In this document: positions 1 through 6,246 of the stretch, in pieces
Layout: each line of letters starts with the position of its first letter
Position numbering within the stretch: the stretch's first letter is position 1
IMG/VR virus record: IMGVR_UViG_3300037852_000197
Coordinates: 1 to 34,375 of that record
Source: a virus
Length of the DNA: 34,375 nucleotides
Strand: one strand, 5' to 3'
The notes under the pieces: model-generated
What the model was told of the DNA's origin: nothing
The model's database searches: none
What the model saw: the letters and a program-made list of their open reading frames with translations, nothing else
Position numbers and translations under genes: made by a program

Positions 1-600
1 TTTAAAATCTCTGAAAAAGATAATGAAAACAATATACTTACAAAAGGTTCAAATTCAGTAACTAAAAGCTTTATAACTAAGAACATAACTAAAAACTATT
101 GTTCATCTGAAGATGAACTTGGTTCATTTGAACTATTTTGGAATAACTACCCAAGAAAGCAAAAGAAGAAAGATGCGTTAAAGATTTGGCGAAAGAACAA
201 ACTTTATGAAAACCATAAGCTCATAGTGGAGGATGTACAAAAAAGAACAGAACTTAATTGGAAACATAAATCAAAAGAATTTATTCCATTGCCAAGCAGT
301 TATTTGAATGGAGAAAGATGGAGTGATGAGATAATAGATTTTATTAAAGAACAAAAAATTGTAAAAGAAGTACCAAAACCTAGTCTTGCAAGACAGCAAC
401 TAGGAGAAGATAGGCCAAAGATGAGAGATTTCACCCAAGAACGCTTAGATCGAGAAGAAGCAGAACTTAAACGACAAGGACTGTCACCAAATGAGCAACA
501 TTCATTCTCTGAAACCAATCACCAAAATAACAACCCCGAAACTTCAAGAAATAACATTAGGAGAAATAGTGTGCAGAAAATTGAAGGATATTTATTTTAA
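1..600 (+). CDS. Phage replication initiator (lambda O-like), C-terminal part, 5' partial
   Basis: Frame 1 is open from the first base to a stop at 598-600, so the gene enters from outside the window. Near codon 43 it has a segment reading FELFWNNYPRK followed by a lysine-rich stretch, and at about 298-321 it has SYLNGERW. This FxxFWxxYPRK...LNGERW pair is the usual C-terminal region of phage DnaA/O-like replication proteins that have an N-terminal winged helix. That N-terminus is found at the other window end (34024-34375). The role would be binding the phage origin and recruiting the host helicase. The last 110 bases overlap the next gene in another frame. The family call is firm; that the two ends are one gene is inference. 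Confidence 0.75.
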   Translation, partial: FKISEKDNENNILTKGSNSVTKSFITKNITKNYCSSEDELGSFELFWNNYPRKQKKKDALKIWRKNKLYENHKLIVEDVQKRTELNWKHKSKEFIPLPSSYLNGERWSDEIIDFIKEQKIVKEVPKPSLARQQLGEDRPKMRDFTQERLDREEAELKRQGLSPNEQHSFSETNHQNNNPETSRNNIRRNSVQKIEGYLF

Positions 601-757
601 TGGACAGTCTTGGGAAGAGTGTCATATGAAGATTGCTAATAAATTTACAGATTTAAAAAAAGTGTATAGGAAATATTGTCCTGAAAAAACTGAATTAGAG
701 GTTTTAACCGATCTTAGCAACTTTTGTGAAAAAGATTATCATGATTCAAATGTTTGA
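491..757 (+). CDS. Hypothetical protein overlapping the replication gene
   Basis: This 88-residue frame starts inside the end of the replication initiator and overlaps it by 110 bases. AAGGA lies about 11 bases before the ATG. The protein is charged, with the segment FNGQSWEECHMKIANKF and two further cysteines. I do not recognise a family. Its position directly after an O-like gene is where lambda-type phages carry a helicase loader (P), but it is much shorter than P and no motif supports that. It is the last gene before a 120-base leader, so it probably ends the early rightward operon. The long overlap means the true start could be later. Confidence 0.55.
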   Translation: MSNIHSLKPITKITTPKLQEITLGEIVCRKLKDIYFNGQSWEECHMKIANKFTDLKKVYRKYCPEKTELEVLTDLSNFCEKDYHDSNV

Positions 758-804
758 TTCTAATAATGTTCCACATAGAACTAAAACGGAGTAGAATTTA
801 ATAG

Positions 805-857
805 AACTGTGGTGGCCATGCAATAAACCCTTGATATCCCATAAAGCCATCACAGTT
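805..857 (+). promoter_or_regulatory. Long stem-loop in the leader of the VRR-NUC gene
   Basis: AACTGTGGTGGC at 805-816 pairs with GCCATCACAGTT at 846-857: twelve pairs including one G-U, enclosing a 29-base loop. No T run follows, so it does not look like an intrinsic terminator. The AAAGGA ribosome site of the next gene begins about 9 bases after the stem. It may control translation or stabilise the message. Confidence 0.5.
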
Positions 858-877
858 TCACTATGAAAGGATTCATC

Positions 878-1345
878 ATGCTAGACCAAAAACACTCGAA
901 TATATTAAAAATTAATAGAAAATGTACAACTTCAGAACGCAAAGAACAAATCGCTTTAATGACATGGGCGCGAATGCAGTTAATACCATTGGTTGGACAT
1001 GCCACTGGAGGCCTCAAATCTGCCCGTAGCGGGGCGATCGATAAAAAGATGGGGGTAAGTAGGGGGTACCCAGATTTAAGCCTCTTAAAAGCGCACGGCG
1101 GATATTTCGGAATGTTCATAGAAATGAAACAAAATCGTACATATCAGCCCAGTGAGCGCAAAACTGATACATGGCTTGCTCAGATTGAATGTATCAGCAA
1201 ACTTAATGCTGATGGTTACTATGCAACATTTGCGTACGGGTGGGAGATGGGAGCGGCTTACATCAAGCGGTATTTGAGTTTGCCACCGACATTGAGAGAG
1301 GGACGCGTATTGATCGAACCTAGCTCATTTGGTTGCATCATATAA
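878..1345 (+). CDS. VRR-NUC domain nuclease
   Basis: A 155-residue PD-(D/E)xK-type nuclease of the VRR-NUC family, which cleaves structured or branched DNA (for example Holliday junctions). Visible signatures are the N-terminal EQIALMTWARMQ helix with its glutamate, then GVSRGYPDL (the PD aspartate) and the FIEMKQ strand (the E-x-K pair), then the usual W...L...GYYATFAYGWE region. An upstream in-frame ATG at 863 has no ribosome site, whereas AAAGGA sits six bases before the ATG at 878, so I start there. In this phage it may resolve replication or packaging intermediates. The gene looks richer in G and C than its neighbours, suggesting separate acquisition. Confidence 0.85.
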   Translation: MLDQKHSNILKINRKCTTSERKEQIALMTWARMQLIPLVGHATGGLKSARSGAIDKKMGVSRGYPDLSLLKAHGGYFGMFIEMKQNRTYQPSERKTDTWLAQIECISKLNADGYYATFAYGWEMGAAYIKRYLSLPPTLREGRVLIEPSSFGCII

Positions 1346-1353
1346 TTTAATTT

Positions 1354-1387
1354 TGGTAGGCTTTAGCTTTAAAAGCAAAGGATGCCA
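1354..1387 (+). promoter_or_regulatory. Leader hairpin containing the ribosome site of the lysozyme-like gene
   Basis: TGGTA at 1354-1358 can pair with TGCCA at 1383-1387 (one G-U), with an inner GCTT/AAGC stem at 1366-1376. The Shine-Dalgarno AAAGGA at 1377-1382 lies inside the folded region. The sequence around the start, AAAGGATGCCATCATGCTA, closely resembles the one at 872-883 before the previous gene. Confidence 0.35.
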
Positions 1388-1389
1388 TC

Positions 1390-1749
1390 ATGCTAACACC
1401 GCAAATGATAACAAAATTGGAGCAGTCGTGGATAAAACATGAACAATGCAGAAATTTCCCCTCTACCGCTCACTTGGGCAAAGACCCAGACATCGGTTTT
1501 TTTTATAACAAATTGTATGAGGATTTCGAGTGGTTTAGAATTTTAGACAATGAAAGACAGCTCGTGCTAATCGATATGTGCAAGATGGGTTATCAAAATT
1601 TCTTGAGTTTTAAACGCATGATTAAAGCTATTTCTTTGGGCAACTATGATGATGCAGCACAAGAAATGCTCGATAGCAAGTGGGCGCAAACCGATAAAAT
1701 TCGGGCGCAAGAACTTGCTAAGGCCATGGCATTAGGTGTGTACGAGTGA
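1390..1749 (+). CDS. T4-lysozyme-like protein (GH24 fold), possibly altered active site
   Basis: 119 residues. Residues 55-119 follow the C-terminal lobe of T4 lysozyme closely: a RQLVLIDMCKMG helix, then FLSFKRMIKAI, then GNYDDAAQEMLDSKWA and RAQELAKAMALGVY. Residues 15-38 look like a shortened catalytic region, with HEQCRNFPS...GKDPDIGF in place of the family's EG-R...GxxTIGxG. Glu18 fits the catalytic glutamate, but the aspartate and threonine positions of the T4 triad appear to be Ala/Ser and Asp. T4 lysozyme has 164 residues, so the linking region is reduced. It may be an endolysin, a virion muralytic enzyme or a non-catalytic derivative. It lies between a nuclease and terminase, not in a lysis cassette, and it is the only cell-wall enzyme I can see. 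Confidence 0.65.
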   Translation: MLTPQMITKLEQSWIKHEQCRNFPSTAHLGKDPDIGFFYNKLYEDFEWFRILDNERQLVLIDMCKMGYQNFLSFKRMIKAISLGNYDDAAQEMLDSKWAQTDKIRAQELAKAMALGVYE

Positions 1750-1810
1750 TATACGTAACTAAATTGTTGTTAAATTAGCATTAATGTGAAATGATGTAAA
1801 TATTATTTTA

Positions 1811-1826
1811 AGCAACGGAATTTGCT
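1811..1826 (+). promoter_or_regulatory. Small hairpin presenting the terminase small subunit ribosome site
   Basis: AGCAA at 1811-1815 and TTGCT at 1822-1826 pair and leave CGGAAT in the loop. The CGGAA in the loop is the only candidate Shine-Dalgarno for the ATG at 1828. This is weak evidence alone, but it is the third consecutive gene with a folded start region. Confidence 0.3.
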
Positions 1827-1827
1827 A

Positions 1828-2256
1828 ATGATTGTTATTACTAATCCTTCCCAGACTCACTATGACCATCAAGATTTTAACAAAATAGTTGGTACAGTTT
1901 ATGAAGCAAAAGGCTCACTTGGGCAAATTGCTGATCTAAATTATATTGCACGGGTCACCTTTTTCGGATGGATAAAACATGGGGATGAAGACCGCAAAGA
2001 CGGACTTACGACTGAACTTGCTATGCTATCTGCTGAGATTAGAAAGCGACAAGCCGAAGTTGTAATCGATTTATGTAACCAAGGTCTTAAAGATTTCAAG
2101 CGCGCAAAATTCATTATGTGGTGGCTTGGTCGTGTGTTTAGAGAAGATTTTGGTGTTGAAAGTGAAGAAATGAAACTGCTCAAAGACCTCGTATTTAATC
2201 AAATTCTACCCAAGATTGTTGCACAAGGAGAGCGCAAAAATGTCAAAGCAGCCTAA
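1828..2256 (+). CDS. Probable terminase small subunit
   Basis: 142 residues. Residues 30-60 read as a helix-turn-helix (GSLGQIADLNYIARVTFFGWI followed by an acidic H-G-D-E-D segment), matching the DNA-binding region of many phage small terminases, where it recognises the packaging start site. The remainder is helical and charged, as in the oligomerisation region. A TTG six bases upstream is also open, but the ATG at 1828 has the better-spaced CGGAA. The large subunit is 1.15 kb downstream, separated by an HNH gene and small genes. The call rests on the HTH and the position; sequence divergence in this family leaves doubt. Confidence 0.6.
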   Translation: MIVITNPSQTHYDHQDFNKIVGTVYEAKGSLGQIADLNYIARVTFFGWIKHGDEDRKDGLTTELAMLSAEIRKRQAEVVIDLCNQGLKDFKRAKFIMWWLGRVFREDFGVESEEMKLLKDLVFNQILPKIVAQGERKNVKAA

Positions 2257-2308
2257 TCTCCTCGGTAAGATGGCATTCGATGATTTCTGGATAATTCTAT
2301 ATGTCTAA
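2240..2308 (+). pseudogene. Stub of a gene interrupted by the HNH cassette (22 codons)
   Basis: A strong AAGGAG lies nine bases before the ATG at 2240, which overlaps the end of the terminase small subunit gene. The reading frame gives MSKQPNLLGKMAFDDFW and then five further residues before a stop. Antisense to its distal part is the last, non-conserved eleven-residue tail of the HNH endonuclease. This fits an insertion of the endonuclease into a gene that began here, leaving only the first about 17 codons. No continuation is visible after the endonuclease gene. It could instead be a short coupled peptide. Confidence 0.4.
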
Positions 2309-2843
2309 TGCAATGGCAATTATGACAAACTGGAATAAGATTATCTATTTTTCCATTTTTTCTATTGCCATCTATATGATGAATTACAAGAATTCTTTTA
2401 TCTTTTATTCCACAGTCGTAACATTTTTTTTCATATACTTTCCATGCATTTCTTTGATAACTTCCAGGCATTTCTCTTTCAAGAGATTTAGCTTGATAAT
2501 CTTTTGCAAAACATTTTTGAGAACAATATTTTCTTACATAATTTCTTCGTTTAACGAGATTATGTGGCAAATAAAATTCTTTTTTGCAAAAAGTACATAT
2601 AAAAGTTTTTCCCGTTTTTTGATTCATACTACTACATATTTTAGAACAAAATTTAGCTTTTATTCTTTTATATTTTTTACTTATGAATTCTTTAGAACAA
2701 TTAAAACATTTATTTATAATAGGTGGCTTAAGCCGATATATTCCTCCACATTTATAGCCACAAGTTTTATATCTATCTTGATGACAAAGTGGAACAGAAA
2801 ATGCTTTACTACAAATAGGACAAATTTTATCTATTCTTTTCAT
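2253..2843 (-). CDS. HNH endonuclease with zinc-finger repeats
   Basis: 196 residues on the strand opposite to the surrounding late genes. Residues 8-112 hold several CxxC pairs (CPIC, CFNC, CSKIC, CTFC, CSQKC), likely three zinc-binding units that bind DNA. The HNH nuclease motif is at 140-180: CYDCG, then VIHHIDGNRKNG (His155-His156, Asn160), NLIPVCHNCH (Asn168, Cys173, Cys176, His177). Free-standing HNH genes of this type are phage homing endonucleases that spread into relatives lacking them. It ends four bases inside the terminase small subunit gene. Its start abuts the ribosome site of the next plus-strand gene, so it sits as a neat cassette in the terminase region. Confidence 0.88.
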   Translation of the reverse strand: MKRIDKICPICSKAFSVPLCHQDRYKTCGYKCGGIYRLKPPIINKCFNCSKEFISKKYKRIKAKFCSKICSSMNQKTGKTFICTFCKKEFYLPHNLVKRRNYVRKYCSQKCFAKDYQAKSLEREMPGSYQRNAWKVYEKKCYDCGIKDKRILVIHHIDGNRKNGKIDNLIPVCHNCHCIRHIELSRNHRMPSYRGD

Positions 2844-2857
2844 AAAGGAATATTATC

Positions 2858-3046
2858 ATGAGTTCAAAGAAATGGATACAAAAAGCTTTGCCTAAATCAA
2901 GCAAAGGAAAACTTCATCGAGAGCTAGGTGTTCCAATGGGTAAAAAAATACCTAAATCAAAAATGATCAAAGCACTTCACTCCGAAAATCCTAGAATGAG
3001 AAAACAAGCTAATTTGGCTAAAACTTTGCGTGGTTTGCGTAAATAA
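2858..3046 (+). CDS. Small basic phage protein
   Basis: 62 residues, strongly basic, beginning MSSKKWIQKA and containing GKLHRELGVPMGKKIP and a final RKQANLAKTLRGLRK. Very similar short proteins occur next to terminase and portal genes in many tailed phages; no function is established that I know of. AAAGGA lies about seven bases upstream of the ATG. The basic composition would suit nucleic-acid binding or packing inside the virion, but that is inference. Confidence 0.75.
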   Translation: MSSKKWIQKALPKSSKGKLHRELGVPMGKKIPKSKMIKALHSENPRMRKQANLAKTLRGLRK

Positions 3047-3056
3047 AGGACAATTT

Positions 3057-3233
3057 ATGAAAAAAGAAGTAGATGAAAAAGCGTGTTTTTTAGGGTTGCC
3101 AAATGGATTGAACGGTGATTTAGACTACAACTCTCATTTCGTGCGTGCTAAAAATCCTAATAAACCTGGGGCAAATAATCGACAAGCAGAAGAAGTCAAT
3201 GCAGATGAAGTGATGGGCGATATAATGTGCTAG
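3057..3233 (+). CDS. Hypothetical small protein
   Basis: 58 residues. The frame is open further upstream from an alternative start, but the ATG at 3057 has AAAGGA six bases before it and starts just after the preceding gene ends. The sequence is hydrophilic (GLPNGLNGDLDYNSHF, then KNPNKPGANNRQAEE) without a motif I recognise. It lies in the run of small genes leading to the large terminase and is probably co-transcribed with them. Confidence 0.6.
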   Translation: MKKEVDEKACFLGLPNGLNGDLDYNSHFVRAKNPNKPGANNRQAEEVNADEVMGDIMC

Positions 3234-3245
3234 TTAAGGAATTGC

Positions 3246-3407
3246 ATGGATTGCAAAGGATGCGGCTACAAAGACACGCGGATAATAGAATCTCGTGGCG
3301 AAGGTGGTAGTGTAAGAAGGCGTAGACAATGTATGAAATGTGGTTTGAGGGTAACAACTGAGGAACTCATAAAACCACCAAAGCCAAAGAAAGAGATAAA
3401 GACTTGA
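3246..3407 (+). CDS. Stand-alone NrdR-type zinc-ribbon protein
   Basis: 53 residues. It reads [17 protein letters not shown], then [19 protein letters not shown]. This matches position by position the N-terminal zinc ribbon of the bacterial repressor NrdR (two CxxC pairs, D-T-x-x-x-x-S-R, R-R-R-R-x-C, T-T-x-E), which binds NrdR boxes in ribonucleotide reductase promoters. The ATP-cone domain that normally follows is absent; a short lysine/proline tail ends the protein. AAGGA lies five bases before the ATG. The stop overlaps the TTG start of the large terminase (TTGA), so the two are probably translationally coupled. It might be a DNA-binding regulator or a packaging accessory. The fold is confident, the role unknown. 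Confidence 0.75.
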   Translation: MDCKGCGYKDTRIIESRGEGGSVRRRRQCMKCGLRVTTEELIKPPKPKKEIKT

Positions 3408-5002
3408 GAACTCCCTTTACTCAACTAGATCGTTCAAATAAAGCAGCCATTGGCGTTTGTATGGCATATCTTGATACTTACAACAAACGTACACAACGAC
3501 ATATAACATTTGAAGAATCAAGGACGATTATTCATGCAAGCGAAAAGGACAAAGTTTATCTGCCTTCTCCAACTGGTAAACTTTTTAGTGAGTCTCGCGG
3601 TTTTATTGATCTTGTGTGTGGCCCTTACGGATCGGGAAAGTCAACAATGTGTGCACAACGCATCGTCCGATCCGTCTGTAATATGCCGCCCTGGCACAAT
3701 GGACGAAGAAGAGCAAGATGGGCAATCGTTAGAAACACAAGCGGAGAACTTCAATCAACCACATTACAAACATGGCTGCAATGGTTCTCTGATTTGGGAG
3801 ATATAAAAAAACACCAAAAACCCATTATGACTTACGAGCATTTTTTTAATGATGGATTAGGGACAGTTGAACTTGAACTTATATTTATAGCACTTGATAG
3901 ACCAGAAGATGTAAGAAAAATAAAGTCACTTGAGCTAACTGGTGTTTACCTTAATGAACTATCTGAATTACCACAGAATGTACTTTCTCATTTCAAGGGT
4001 CGTGTGAATGGAAGATATCCCTCTAAGAGTTTTTGCCCAGAACCTCATTGGTCTGGGATTATTGCTGATACTAATCCTCCTGATGAAGACCACTGGATTT
4101 ATAAAGACTTCGAAGAAAACCCTAGTAGCAACTATCGTATTTTTCATCAGCCTAGCGGCTTACTTGAAGATAAAGATGGTTTGGTAAAAGATAAAGATGG
4201 AAATTATATTCAAAATAAAGAAGCTGATAATATAGAAAATCTTTCAAATGATTATTATCCTAAGCTTGCTGAAAAACAATCTGATGGTTTTATAAAGGTC
4301 TATTGCTGTGGTAAATATGGATTGGTTGAGTCGGGCAAAAGAGTATATCCTGAGTATAATGATGATATTCACTCTATTGATCATATTGAAGCCATACAAG
4401 GTGATCCAATTTATCTCGGTTGGGACTTTGGTCTTACTCCTGCTTGTATTGTCATACAAATTACTCCACGTGGTAAAGTTCTAGTCCTTAAAGAATATGT
4501 TGCAGAAGATATCGGCATTAAAACATTTGCAACTAATATTGTGTTACCAAGGATCGCAATTGATTTTGTATATAACAAAATTGGCGGTAGTGAGGGAGAT
4601 CCATCTGGTATGAAGGGCGATGAGATAATGGAGGAACTATCTTGCATTGGAGAACTTACTAATCTTGGAATTAAAACTAATGCAGCAAGTACAAATGATA
4701 TTGATGTTAGAATTAATAGTGTTAGATATTTTCTGAATCTTATGGTTGATGGAAAGCCTGCGTTCTTGTTATCACGTGAGGGATGCCCGATACTTCGTAA
4801 AGGTTTTATGAGCGGATATCATTTTAAACGCATGATGATAGCAGGAGATGATCGCTATCAGGATAAGCCAAACAAAAATCGTTTTTCTCATCCTCATGAT
4901 GCGCTACAATATAATCTCATGCGATTTGCAGCAGATAGAGTAATTGAGCGAACAAGTAAGCCAGAAGTAGATATGTTTAATCCAATTCTTAGGATATTTT
5001 AG
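3404..5002 (+). CDS. Terminase large subunit
   Basis: 532 residues, the packaging motor that translocates DNA into the prohead and cuts it. The ATPase has Walker [10 protein letters not shown] at 73-81, a Walker B-like [10 protein letters not shown] at about 180-189 with the following glutamate, and a coupling motif ADTNPP at 221-226. The nuclease domain has GWDFG with Asp341, and the closing [10 protein letters not shown] near 500. Length and motifs are those of Terminase_3/6 family large subunits. The start is a TTG overlapping the previous stop; a later ATG would still leave Walker A intact, so the first residues are uncertain. Confidence 0.93.
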   Translation: MRTPFTQLDRSNKAAIGVCMAYLDTYNKRTQRHITFEESRTIIHASEKDKVYLPSPTGKLFSESRGFIDLVCGPYGSGKSTMCAQRIVRSVCNMPPWHNGRRRARWAIVRNTSGELQSTTLQTWLQWFSDLGDIKKHQKPIMTYEHFFNDGLGTVELELIFIALDRPEDVRKIKSLELTGVYLNELSELPQNVLSHFKGRVNGRYPSKSFCPEPHWSGIIADTNPPDEDHWIYKDFEENPSSNYRIFHQPSGLLEDKDGLVKDKDGNYIQNKEADNIENLSNDYYPKLAEKQSDGFIKVYCCGKYGLVESGKRVYPEYNDDIHSIDHIEAIQGDPIYLGWDFGLTPACIVIQITPRGKVLVLKEYVAEDIGIKTFATNIVLPRIAIDFVYNKIGGSEGDPSGMKGDEIMEELSCIGELTNLGIKTNAASTNDIDVRINSVRYFLNLMVDGKPAFLLSREGCPILRKGFMSGYHFKRMMIAGDDRYQDKPNKNRFSHPHDALQYNLMRFAADRVIERTSKPEVDMFNPILRIF

Positions 5003-5003
5003 A

Positions 5004-5204
5004 ATGAAGTTATATGAATTATTGATTAGTTCTAAGAAATATTCTTTGTTAAGAAGATCTTCGTGGGAAATAAAAGAATCTTTTTTAATTCTGCCAATAA
5101 ATAGATATCAAAATTTATATATTTTAACTTTAGCAGAAGAGTTGATGATTTATAACCCCACACTTGATGATCTAGTCGCTGATGATTGGGAAATATATAA
5201 ATGA
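5004..5204 (+). CDS. Tad2-like (DUF2829) small protein
   Basis: 66 residues. It has the layout of the DUF2829/Tad2 family: an N-terminal helix and strand (LYELLISSKKYSLLRRSSWE, where the family usually has an R-R-x-x-W segment), and a closing NPTLDDLVADDWEIY, matching the family's D-L-x-A-x-D-W-E end. Tad2 proteins sequester the signalling molecule of Thoeris defence. The central region is short and diverged, so ligand binding cannot be judged. It follows the terminase with one base between stop and ATG, and AGGAT about nine bases upstream. A second, tandem copy of the domain is at 28018-28404 on the other strand. Confidence 0.5.
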   Translation: MKLYELLISSKKYSLLRRSSWEIKESFLILPINRYQNLYILTLAEELMIYNPTLDDLVADDWEIYK

Positions 5205-5247
5205 TAATTATCTTTTACTTTCAAGATGTGCATCATTAAGGAGAATT

Positions 5248-5418
5248 ATGCTATTGGAAATAACTATAGAAAATCAAGATAAAAATGATTGTCATCCATT
5301 GATTATTAGGCATCATGAAGAAGATATGCAATGCGTAAGAGTTTATGTAGATGAATCTCATGTAACAGTTAATATAGAAGAACTTAGACTTGCTTTACGT
5401 AAGATAAACACTAAATGA
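5248..5418 (+). CDS. Hypothetical small protein
   Basis: 56 residues starting at an ATG with AAGGAG six bases before it; the longer open frame from 5182 lacks such a site and overlaps the previous gene. The sequence alternates charged and beta-forming residues (LLEITIENQDKN, then VRVYVDESHVTVNIEELRLALRKI). I recognise no family. It is one of several very short genes between terminase and portal. Confidence 0.6.
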   Translation: MLLEITIENQDKNDCHPLIIRHHEEDMQCVRVYVDESHVTVNIEELRLALRKINTK

Positions 5419-5430
5419 TTAGGAGTAAAT

Positions 5431-5589
5431 ATGAATCCAATTGAAAATAAAAAATTAGTGTTACAGAATGATTTTGATATAAGACGACAAGTTAAAGGTA
5501 TATTAGAAGATTATCTAGGTATTGAAAAGCCAAAAGAATTAAGGAACCAAGAATTATTTTATAGAGCTACAAACTACAGAGGAAGTTAA
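5431..5589 (+). CDS. Hypothetical small protein
   Basis: 52 residues, read directly from an ATG with AGGAG five bases upstream. The protein begins MNPIENKKLVLQNDF and ends FYRATNYRGS; it is charged and probably helical (RRQVKGILEDYLGI). The next gene's ATG follows four bases after the stop. The strong ribosome site and tight packing support expression. I do not recognise it. Confidence 0.6.
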   Translation: MNPIENKKLVLQNDFDIRRQVKGILEDYLGIEKPKELRNQELFYRATNYRGS

Positions 5590-5592
5590 ACG

Positions 5593-5748
5593 ATGCCGCC
5601 ATTAGTAAAAGGTTCAAAAGCTAGGACGCCTAAAGGATTTTCAGAAAATGTAAGACGAGAAAGATCAGAAGGCAAAAAGATGGATCAAAGTGTTGCCATT
5701 GCTTATTCAGAGGCACGCGGAAAGAAAAAGAAATCTAAGAAAAAATAA
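5593..5748 (+). CDS. Conserved small basic phage protein (DUF6496-like)
   Basis: 51 residues. The core GFSENVRRERSEGK, then DQSVAIAYSEARGKKKK, follows a very common short phage protein with the pattern S-x-N-I-x-x-E-x-x-x-G-(K/R)-x-x-x-Q-A-V-A-I-A-x-x-x-A. The tail is a poly-lysine run. Such proteins usually lie near portal or terminase genes; the role is unknown. The ATG follows the previous stop by four bases, without a strong ribosome site of its own, so it may be read by coupling. Confidence 0.65.
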   Translation: MPPLVKGSKARTPKGFSENVRRERSEGKKMDQSVAIAYSEARGKKKKSKKK

Positions 5749-5750
5749 GC

Positions 5751-5756
5751 TATAAT
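5751..5756 (+). promoter_or_regulatory. Possible -10 element (GCTATAAT) before the 5803 gene
   Basis: TATAAT at 5751-5756 lies just after the stop of the preceding gene and 47 bases before the next ATG. No good -35 hexamer is visible upstream, where the sequence is a lysine-codon run. The same GCTATAAT sequence is at 20572-20579 before a fibre gene, which raises the chance that both are late promoters. Confidence 0.35.
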
Positions 5757-5802
5757 CTTCTTAGGTGGTGGTTTACAGGGACGGCAAATTAAGGAGACTA
5801 AA

Positions 5803-6066
5803 ATGCCTATTCAATCGTTACGCACGAATTTTCCAGGCGATAATTATCAAAGCGCGCGTTTAGTAAGATTACACTCAACTGATGCCCTTGCAACTTGTAC
5901 GGCAGCAGGATATCTAAATAATTACTTAATAATGCAAAGTATTCCACTCTATACCACTGATTTTGTTCATCTTGCCGCTTTAGATGGGACTCAAATTTAT
6001 AAGCCAGCATTCACGAATGGAACGCCTTTTAATGGTGGCAGTGTTCAGCTAGTTGCATTATCTTAA
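5803..6066 (+). CDS. Small virion-region protein
   Basis: 87 residues, MPIQSLRTNFPGDN..., with ARLVRLHSTDALATCTAAGYLNNY and a C-terminal repeat-like beta pattern. Short proteins with this start and a D-x-L-A-T-x-T-A-A-G-Y-L segment are found beside portal and coat genes in podovirus-like genomes. I do not know a proven function; a small structural or decoration role is possible. AAGGAG precedes the ATG by seven bases. A structured leader for the portal gene follows immediately. Confidence 0.65.
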   Translation: MPIQSLRTNFPGDNYQSARLVRLHSTDALATCTAAGYLNNYLIMQSIPLYTTDFVHLAALDGTQIYKPAFTNGTPFNGGSVQLVALS

Positions 6067-6070
6067 TGAA

Positions 6071-6225
6071 TTGCGCTAGCGTGTCATCTCGCGAGATGAT
6101 GACTTTAAAACTCCTTGAGTCCGGTGGACGTCTGGATAAGCCAGACTAGCGCAGAGAATTCCAGGTTCACTCCTCGTGACCGCTAAGCCAAGTTTCCCCA
6201 CACTTGCGGAATAAAAGCTGGGGAT
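6071..6225 (+). ncRNA. Highly structured RNA leader before the portal gene
   Basis: An outer stem TGCGCTAG (6072-6079) with CTAGCGCA (6146-6153) closes a compact junction. Inside are a hairpin built on TCATCTCGCGAGATGA (6084-6099), ACTC-CTT-GAGT (6110-6120) or alternatively GTCC-GGT-GGAC (6119-6129), and GTCTGG-ATAAG-CCAGAC (6130-6146). Further 3' come GGTTCAC/GTGACC (6164-6181), CCGC/GCGG (6180-6209) with nested AAGT/ACTT, and CCCC (6196-6199) that could pair with GGGG (6220-6223). It ends about 15 bases before the AAGGAAGG ribosome site. I matched no known riboswitch; hammerhead core bases are absent. Confidence 0.55.
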
Positions 6226-6246
6226 TTAACTTAACCAAGGAAGGTT

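Noticed and set aside
2301-2861. Long plus-strand open frame opposite the HNH gene
   Set aside because: Phe/Ile/Ser-rich antisense shadow; the reverse frame has clear HNH and zinc-finger motifs.
6071-6225. Hammerhead or tRNA-like element in the portal leader
   Set aside because: No CUGAnGA/GAAA hammerhead core and no T-loop/anticodon arrangement; kept only as an unclassified structured RNA.
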